From Anticarsia gemmatalis (Eukaryota; Arthropoda; Insecta; Lepidoptera; Erebidae): a stretch of 64,000 nucleotides of DNA. The stretch spans positions 1,810,501 to 1,874,500 of the forward strand of contig NC_134757.1 in assembly GCF_050436995.1 (NCBI RefSeq). Direction: 5' to 3'. The stretch's first letter is position 1. Each line of letters begins with the position of its first letter. Below are positions 58,701-64,000 of the stretch, one piece after another. The notes beneath the pieces were generated by a model. It made no database searches and was not told the origin of the DNA. It saw only the letters and a program-made list of their open reading frames with translations. A program made the position numbers and the translations under genes.

Positions 58701-60161
58701 CTCAAACATTGCCTGGATGCGAGATTTTATCTCAACTAGTCTTAATGTTACTGGATCGAATGTGAATATCCACATACCAATACTCGTATGTTTTCGTGCC
58801 CTTAGCTACCGAAAGCGTCCATACACTATTTTCAAAGTAAATAATATGACTATTATCCATCGCTAGACGTCAGTAGACATTATTAAATCAGCTGTTATTA
58901 AGTTAATTAGCTACTCATTAGTACCACGTGGTATACGCTAGTAGGGACATATTGATTGAGCAGTTTATAGCCCGTGTGAATCTATGGAGTGATAGTAATT
59001 TATGCAGCCCTCGCTGGACTGATGACCTTGTGAGAACGTAACTTTGAATACTGATGGATGACTTTGAAGAGATTTGTTTGTTTGTTCTTTTGAACTAATC
59101 ATGTATTATTAAAGTCAATATAGTGTCAATTTTGAATTTATCATCGACCTTATGAGTGTGTTAAAAATATGTAGACTTTCTCTCTTGTAGGTTCAGGGAA
59201 CCAGTGTAAAGGTGTTGCCTAAAGAATTAGGATAAGGTACGATTGCTTAAAGCGCTCTACCTACCACTGGCTGTCATAATTTCGATCTCTCGCCTAATGT
59301 AACGTAGCTGGGTACATTTTAGAGTGATCCAAGGAGAATATTTTGGTCTCAGGATAGTTTGTTAGTACTTTCGGTTTTTAGCGTCTTCAGTGGCTTAAGA
59401 TGATTACTTAGCGTTGCACGATTGAAAATGGCTTTCTGTTACGCTACTACTGATTGCCAAATCAATGTCAAATAGTTTATCTATCTATGTCCTACAATAA
59501 TATTCTGCCATCTCGATTCGCTCTTACCTGCCGTTCCTCGAGCGGCTTCGTATGCTGTCATCGTCCTTGCCCCAGGTCTTACCGATGGCTGGTAGACCTA
59601 GGGTACTGATGCCCTTGAGCATGCCACCGCCAGGCTGATCTGTGCTGCGAGCTTTCCGACCCTTCAGCTCTTTGCCTGGGTATCAAGATGAAGAATTTAA
59701 TAGGTAATACTTGTAGTCGGTAGGTAGGTAAAGTATAAGAGATTGTCATCGCAATCTTGGTAAATTGTAGCATAGATTGTCTTAGATCGAATTCCAAATT
59801 AAATTTGTTACCATACGTCCAACGAGCTTAGTATGTAACTGAAGTCAACATCTATTTTTTATTGAAAATGTTAGGTCTCACCCATATATGTATAATCGCT
59901 TTCCCATATATTATTCCAAATCGTTTCAGCCCTTTTGCGATCAATGAATTACAAACTAACTAACATACACTCTCCACTTAAGATGTTAGTAATAATTTAC
60001 TTACCATTTTTTTTGGGAGTCCCAATCAAAGTTTCGGCAGACTTTGAGATGCTTCTGGACATAGCCGTGGGAGGAGCCCTCATCGGCGTCGCTTGCCTCT
60101 GCTGATACACCATCGTGTCCGACTTCACCGGTTGAAATAATTGAAGGTTCTTCAACGCCAT
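43736..60161 (-). CDS. KIF12: Kinesin-like protein KIF12
   Basis: Microtubule motor with an N-terminal motor domain, best matched to KIF12. Thirteen minus-strand exons join in phase: 60161-60005, 59675-59528, 53889-53797, 51925-51772, 51096-50965, 47373-47233, 46874-46733, 46474-46238, 46033-45918, 45765-45661, 45475-45358, 45015-44799, 43859-43736; 1884 nt, 627 aa (human about 650). Residues 1-125 are a Ser/Arg-rich leader. The motor (about 126-475) has NINVVVRVRP, the P-loop GQTGSGKT (212-219), switch I NSHSSRSH (335-342), switch II DLAGSE (371-376) and HIPYRDSKLTKLLADSLAGN. The KIF12-type signatures are VEGFSCTAF before the P-loop and VRWSKETRGFYVE. A heptad-like coil (about 476-585, for example REVEALHAENQHL) follows, then a short Ser/Asn-rich tail ending ASGGSS. 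All nucleotide-binding motifs are intact. The start at 60161 has a good context, but a second upstream frame competes (see findings). Confidence 0.93.
45090..45165 (-). repeat. tRNA-like remnant in a KIF12 intron
   Basis: On the minus strand it carries GGTTCAATTCCTGTGCACC, a B-box match, with TGGTTGTGTAGC about 60 bases upstream as a poor A box. The intervening part does not form tRNA arms. It is probably an old SINE head. Confidence 0.35.
48765..49466. mobile_element. Palindromic DNA transposon with 8 bp target duplication
   Basis: A 702 bp element with inverted arms of 169 bp (48765-48933 and 49298-49466), which I aligned base by base: only two positions differ. The outer ends are GGGTCTATCCCACTAGTCCC and its complement. 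It is flanked by AGTGTTTT at 48757-48764 and 49467-49474, a perfect 8 bp duplication that points to hAT or another superfamily with 8 bp duplications. The arms contain several TTGTCCCGT units, one arranged as the palindrome TTGTCCCGTGACGGGACAA. The 364 bp centre encodes no transposase, so the element is non-autonomous. Arm identity suggests a recent insertion or gene conversion between arms. Confidence 0.85.
50283..50382 (-). repeat. LINE-like repeat family A, copy 5
   Basis: Reverse-oriented fragment with CTTGGCCAGCGTGGTAGACT and GCCTTGCCCACCAGTGGAAC, complementary to the family's GTCCACCACGCTGGCCAAG and CCACTGCTGGGCAAGG blocks. It is diverged and truncated at both ends, in KIF12 intron 5. 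Confidence 0.7.
51926..53796 (-). other. KIF12 intron 3
   Basis: A 1.9 kb AT-rich intron between the exon ending NINVVVR and the exon starting VRPISEKER. I see no repeat family, coding potential or RNA gene in it. Confidence 0.6.
55990..56230 (+). pseudogene. Decayed LINE ORF2 fragment
   Basis: GTAGGCTGAGACGGTACGGC continuing CATGTTAGGAGACGG reads as RLRRYGHVRRR, the motif seen after the reverse transcriptase domain of RTE/R1-like LINEs in insects (usually LRWYGHVxR). Farther on, GAAGACGATATCAAAGATAG then AGCAAAGTGGGCGGAG reads EDDIKDRAKWAEKY, matching the C-terminal DRxxWRR motif of such ORFs. Stops and frame breaks interrupt the two pieces. It is a remnant inside KIF12 intron 2, on the opposite strand. 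Confidence 0.55.
56648..56836. mobile_element. hAT-type MITE with perfect 8 bp target duplication
   Basis: A 189 bp element ending CAGTGGTTCCCAACC on the left and GGTTGGGAACCCCTG on the right, inverted with one mismatch. The flanks are CTATAGTT at 56640-56647 and 56837-56844, an exact 8 bp duplication. CAGNGGTTCCCAA ends plus 8 bp duplications are the hallmark of hAT elements. The inside repeats AGTGGTCC-type units (AGTGGTCCACGGACCACC, AGTGGTCCCTG twice). There is no coding capacity. Confidence 0.9.
58170..58212. promoter_or_regulatory. Cluster of CRE-like TGACG motifs
   Basis: Within about 40 bp are TGACGTAA (58172), TGACGGAC (58182), ACGTCA (58190-58195) and a full TGACGTCA (58204-58211). 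This density of bZIP half-sites is unusual for AT-rich intronic DNA. Whether it binds anything is unknown; a degraded tandem repeat of a TTTNAATGACGT unit would look the same. Confidence 0.3.
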
Positions 60162-60640
60162 GATTGATCACGTCCATTTTCAATATCACTCAACATAATA
60201 CTAAACTTTACACATTGCCTTGTAAGTGTTCCCGAACGAATTTCGTTTTCGGAAACCGTTAAGTATGTACAAACAAGTTTTTGATAACATTTTCACATGA
60301 TGCGGGCTCTTTTATGTATTGGAAAGTTACTTAAATAAGTATAAAATGTATACAATTCCTGTTAATAGTGTTATTTTAACGGAGACAAGCTTTGAAGGCG
60401 CCAATTCATTACATAAATAATTTAGAACACAATCTATTTAGCCTATGTCATAATAATCGATGTCCGATTGTCATATGAACTGATAGACTGATACTAATAA
60501 ACCGAATATTAGTAATTCTAATTTAAACTTTTAACACTTCACTTGATGTAATAAATTATATTGAATCCATTAATATATAATTGTAAAAGTTGCTTTCAAA
60601 CGGCGGGAACGAAAAAGCTTGAAATATTTTTCACAAGATG
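60162..60640 (-). promoter_or_regulatory. KIF12 5' UTR / promoter region
   Basis: Upstream of the KIF12 start the sequence is AT-rich until about 60590, then CpG-rich (60590-60700) with GCCATCTTG on the minus strand at about 60643-60635, the same YY1-like core seen before CNOT3. Transcription for KIF12 probably starts near there. An upstream ATG at 60177 in another frame precedes the predicted start. Confidence 0.4.
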
Positions 60641-60699
60641 GCGACGCAACTGTCACATACACGCGCGAGGCACAGACTGAAGGGCTTTCAGCCAGGTGA

Positions 60700-62340
60700 G
60701 GTAGGGCTAGGGGTGTTAAAACTTATTTGTGGGGTTTGTACTTTAACCACACAGAGGTGTAGGATACACGCGTAGGTAATAAATTGTCCTGTGGAATGTT
60801 AAAATAAAATTATATGGCTATTTTCTTATTAGACATTAGTCATTGAGAAGCGATAAATCATGTAGTTTCATTAAATATTTTGTAGGATATTAGTATTCTA
60901 AATATGGCAGATGATTGATGTTTAGAGGAATACAATGGCTTTCACAGCATTTTCATAATTATGTTTTATTAAGAACTCTTCTAATATTTTAAATAATGAC
61001 AGCATAAAAAATATTACGGAAATTTCCTAATTTCAGTAGAAATATGCAGGTAGCAGCGTAGGGTTTGTAAAGTTTCCCGGAACTTATGCGGTTATAAGCT
61101 TTATATTTTTATATTTTGTTCATGCTTGTGCCTGAAATTCTCAATGATTATTCGTTGATGATTTCAGTCAAGTAGCGCGTGGCTGTAATTTGGATTGAAG
61201 TAATGGTATGGAACTAGAAATAATTAAAGAAATGGAACAAAACTCGGATTTTACATGAATTTAATAAACTTTTTTAAAGTTCTACTTATCTCTAAAGAAT
61301 AACATTGTCCTACATCACGAATAATAGTTTTCATGAGAGCCATAACCAAATAGATTATGATATTATTATATGTTAGTCTATATTAAAGAAAGCTAATACA
61401 AATAATTTCCAGGTCATCTAAGGTCTTTCACAGTTCTACATATGTAAATTGTTTCGTCAACTTAATTACGGTAATTTGACAGAATATAAGACGCCATTGT
61501 AATTGTTTTGTGTTGAATTTATTATTGTTTGTTTTTTAGTTGTTAATTCACTTAATTGGATTGTTCTGTATTTTTTAATTGATAAGTTTTTGTTTTGTTA
61601 GTAAATGTGTGTTTTAAATTCAATCGGAAACTAAATAAAGGCTACTGAATTTATTTCATAAACATTTTACAAAGATCTTATGTATATAAGAGCTTGCAGA
61701 TGATCTAAAGCCAATGTTTAAAAGAATTTGTGGCTTCGGGACTTAATAACTTTATTGTTACGCTTTAGAAAGATAAATCTCTTAAGTACTTCTAAAATAC
61801 AAAAGTTAAAAATATGATATTCTTGTTCTTTTGATTACTGTAATTTCAGTCGAAGTACACATTTAGTGACATACAAAGTCACCAACCCCCATTTTGCCAG
61901 CATTGTGAAATTGAGGACTAACCTCTTTCTCTCGTTTGGGAGGAGACCGTTACCGAGCAGTGGGACAGCGGGTTCAAAATCAAAATAATAAGTATATTGA
62001 AATCGATAAGTAAACGTTAGGTACAGGTAGTAAAAGGTAAAGGAACTTTTCTTAAAGAAACCATAATCGAACAACATGTAGATAGCAAGTCATAGTTTAC
62101 CGAGCGACCATATACCAAGGTCATTTTCATAGCGTTTGCTTATAATTTACATAATAATATTGGACCCTTTACTCGATGGAAAATTTATAAGGTAAACAAA
62201 TTAAAAGCTCTGTGAATGGCGCTTATAAAATGGCTGCCCATTAAGTTTTGGACTGTTTGTAAAATTTCTAATATTAGTAAGGTTGTAGAATAATGAATGA
62301 GTTTGCGATATATACATATGTATATAGCTCTATGTACATT
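60700..62340. other. Intergenic region between KIF12 and the BEL/Pao element
   Basis: AT-rich DNA with one reversed family A fragment at 61.87-61.98 kb. I see no coding exon; the open frames at 61.8-62.1 kb are repeat-derived or random. Confidence 0.6.
61874..61980 (-). repeat. LINE-like repeat family A, copy 6
   Basis: Reverse-oriented, strongly diverged copy: GGGAGGAGACCGTTACCGAG then CAGTGGGACA corresponds to the complement of TGTCCCACTGCTGGGCAAGG plus GTCTCCTCCC, and ACCAACCCCCATTTTGCCAG to the TGGCCAAGTGCGGGTTGGGG part. Confidence 0.6.
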
Positions 62341-62441
62341 AGCAGTCGCAGTCGCTCTTTGTAAAATATTGGTATCCAGCTCCATCCGGTGAGACTGGAG
62401 GCTGACTCCAACATAGTTGGAAGAAAGGCTAGGCTGATATA
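62341..62441 (+). repeat. LINE-like repeat family B, copy 2
   Basis: CAGTCGCTCTTTGTAAAATA, CCGGTGAGACTGGAGGCTGA and CTCCAACATAGTTGGAAGAA match the 3' end of the repeat nested in the CNOT3 foldback at 25.3-25.4 kb. It ends about 57 bp from the LTR. Confidence 0.75.
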
Positions 62442-62497
62442 TAGCTATATGTCCGTTATTGCATTTATGCATGATAATTGTACTGGGTACATTATGC

Positions 62498-62823
62498 TGT
62501 GCCGGTAAATAAGAAGACTTCTTGCGGTTTGAAGAAAGTTTATTTTCAGATCCTTATTGTTTCGATGCTAGCTGTGGACTGTGAGCTAGTACAAATGGCC
62601 ACCATATTTATACAAAATCCTCAAATTAATGTAGGCCCTCTTATTGGCCGATAAAAATGGACCAATTAGAATCCCCGCATTTTAGCCAATAGGATTCCAG
62701 TAAGACATTTTGGACAAAAGCTTAAGTACTAGGAAACTTGACTGCGACGAGAGCCGCTTACATTAATTAACAATTTTTAGTGTATTTCTGTACAATTTCT
62801 TAAATAAAGTATATATATTTACA
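62498..62823 (-). repeat. 3' LTR of BEL/Pao retrotransposon
   Basis: Read on the minus strand this 326 bp block starts TGTAAATATATATAC and ends TTTACCGGCACA, giving the TG...CA ends of an LTR. It has a TATA-like TATAAATA at 62612-62605 and AATAAA at 62544-62539 in the proper order. It lies 82 bp after the integrase stop, and the intervening strand has a purine-rich run (AAGGTAGATAATAAGACAAG) suited as a polypurine tract. The other LTR is outside the window, so the boundaries are not verified. Confidence 0.6.
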
Positions 62824-62905
62824 ATTCTTGTCTTATTATCTACCTTATAAAAATACAATCAGTCGAATATTAGAAAATAACATAACAATTCTTAAAAACT
62901 TAATG

Positions 62906-64000
62906 CTAAGTGTCGTGCTCAGTGGCGCCACCACGCACATCTCTCCCGCCGTGCGAGGTCGTCGCATCTTCTGTCGGTGCGGGTGCGTCGTCTCCCCTGA
63001 GCGGCAGTATCACCAGCTTGCGGACGGGTCGCCGAAGAACTCCTCCTTTGGTCAGGATGTCCACGGTCCTCACGACGTTGTCCGGGCCTGGGTAGACAGC
63101 TGTCACACGTCCTCGTAGCCAGATGTTGCGTGGCAGGTTGGGGTCAACGACCTGCACTAGGTCGTCGACTCGTACCGCAGGTCCGCGTCCGTGGGGCTCC
63201 CGCCGGTTTTGAAGTTCCGGTAGATATTCTCTCAGCCACCGCGTCCAGAAAACGTCGGCTAGTCGTTGCGCTGCTCGCCATTTTGATGTTGAAAGTTCGT
63301 CTCGTTCTGTGAATGTACCGGGTTGTGGTACTCGGCCGGGTCCACCCAATAGGAAGTGGTTGGGCGTGAGAGCTTCAGGGTCTTCTGCGCTAACTGATAC
63401 GTGAGTCAGCGGTCGGCTATTCACGGTGTACTCGGCTTCGCTAAGTAGAGTAGACAGGACTTCCTCCGTAGGGTTTCGCTCGTGCAGTGTCGCTGTGAGG
63501 GCCACTTTGACTGACCTCACTAATCTCTCCCATGCGCCGCCCATGAATGGTGCACCGGGGGGTATGTAGCGCCAGGAGATTGTCCTCTTCGCTGCTTCCT
63601 GCGATGTCCCTGCGTCGATTGCTTGTCTGAGTTCCTTGTCTGCTCCCTTCAGGTTGGTACCGTTGTCCGACCAGATTTCTGTTGGACACCCACGTCGCGC
63701 GATCATTCTTCGTAGTGCCATAATAGCGGAGTCGGTTGTGAGTGAACCCGCTATTTCTAGATGTACAGCTCGTGTGGTGAGGCACGTGAAGATTGCGACG
63801 TATTTCTTCTGTCTTGTTCTGCCAACAGCTACTGAGAGAGGTCCGAAGTAGTCCACGCCTGTATACGTGAAGGGTCGTCGATGATGCGCGAGGCGACAGG
63901 CTGGCAGGTCTCCGGTCCTTGGGTGTGGCGGTACTTGTGTCTTCATTCTACAAAACAGGCATCTCTTCAGTATAGCTCGGGTCACTGGACGAATGCGTAT
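62906..64000 (-). CDS. BEL/Pao retrotransposon polyprotein, integrase end (partial)
   Basis: C-terminal 364 residues of a Pol polyprotein, open at the window edge and ending in TAG at 62908-62906. The first visible residues include CLFC, the end of the HHCC zinc-binding module. The DDE catalytic core follows: D50 in GVDYFGPL, D112 in WSDNGTN and E158 in GAWERLV, with the PPGAPFMGG stretch typical of BEL/Pao and related integrases. After the core, LTPNHFLLGG and FWTRWLREYLPELQNR match the DUF5641-type C-terminal domain. Integrase joins the reverse-transcribed element to the host chromosome. No stop or frameshift interrupts the visible part, and it is GC-richer than its surroundings. Whether the rest of the element is intact cannot be judged. 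Confidence 0.93.
   Translation of the reverse strand: MRIRPVTRAILKRCLFCRMKTQVPPHPRTGDLPACRLAHHRRPFTYTGVDYFGPLSVAVGRTRQKKYVAIFTCLTTRAVHLEIAGSLTTDSAIMALRRMIARRGCPTEIWSDNGTNLKGADKELRQAIDAGTSQEAAKRTISWRYIPPGAPFMGGAWERLVRSVKVALTATLHERNPTEEVLSTLLSEAEYTVNSRPLTHVSVSAEDPEALTPNHFLLGGPGRVPQPGTFTERDELSTSKWRAAQRLADVFWTRWLREYLPELQNRREPHGRGPAVRVDDLVQVVDPNLPRNIWLRGRVTAVYPGPDNVVRTVDILTKGGVLRRPVRKLVILPLRGDDAPAPTEDATTSHGGRDVRGGATEHDT

Larger units (their letters stand above)
53890..59527 (-). other. KIF12 intron 2, longest intron of the gene
   Basis: A 5.6 kb intron. It holds a decayed LINE reverse transcriptase fragment (about 56.0-56.2 kb), a hAT-type MITE (56.65-56.84 kb) and a cluster of CRE-like half-sites (58.17-58.21 kb). 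Open frames at 55.5-55.8, 57.8-58.1 and 58.4-58.6 kb have no recognisable domain and look random. Confidence 0.6.

Noticed and set aside
1..64000. CRISPR arrays, operons or prophage-like features
   Set aside because: No regularly spaced direct repeats and no prokaryotic gene arrangement; the genes are spliced animal genes.

Overview
This 64 kb window looks like AT-rich nuclear DNA from a moth, probably noctuid-like. It holds four protein-coding genes built from short exons with GT/AG introns, all recognisable as conserved animal genes, and the end of an LTR retrotransposon. The lepidopteran assignment is an inference. It rests on the style of the interspersed repeats (tRNA-derived SINE remnants, LINE 3' tails ending in short tandem repeats, many small inverted-repeat elements) and on the BEL/Pao element. 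No bacterial, plasmid or CRISPR feature is present.

Layout. 1-10.6 kb: intergenic, repeats only. 10.8-36.1 kb (+): CNOT3 (NOT3 of the CCR4-NOT deadenylase complex), 15 coding exons, 658 aa, introns full of transposon debris, and a GC-rich 3' UTR of about 1.9 kb. 37.9-41.4 kb (-): DDX47/Rrp3, a nucleolar DEAD-box helicase, 8 exons, 477 aa. 42.0-42.7 kb (+): PHF5A, a U2 snRNP SF3b subunit, 3 exons, 110 aa, head-to-head with DDX47 across a 639 bp shared upstream region. 43.7-60.2 kb (-): a KIF12-type kinesin, 13 exons, 627 aa, tail-to-tail with PHF5A. 62.5-64.0 kb (-): 3' LTR and integrase end of a BEL/Pao retrotransposon that runs off the window. All exon joins were checked by hand for reading phase, and every gene closes in frame.

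The four genes act in mRNA decay, rRNA processing, splicing and microtubule transport. They do not form a pathway; their proximity looks like ordinary synteny of housekeeping genes.

I did not find a new biological system. The most interesting points are these: (1) the first coding exon of KIF12 carries two overlapping open frames, and skipping or including exon 2 (148 nt) decides which one enters the motor; (2) a start codon upstream of CNOT3 exon 8 is in frame with the rest of CNOT3 and would give a short Cys-rich isoform; (3) a 702 bp element in a KIF12 intron has 169 bp arms differing at only two positions and a perfect 8 bp target duplication; (4) a large foldback element in CNOT3 intron 8 contains a nested LINE-like repeat; (5) a hAT-type MITE has a perfect 8 bp duplication.
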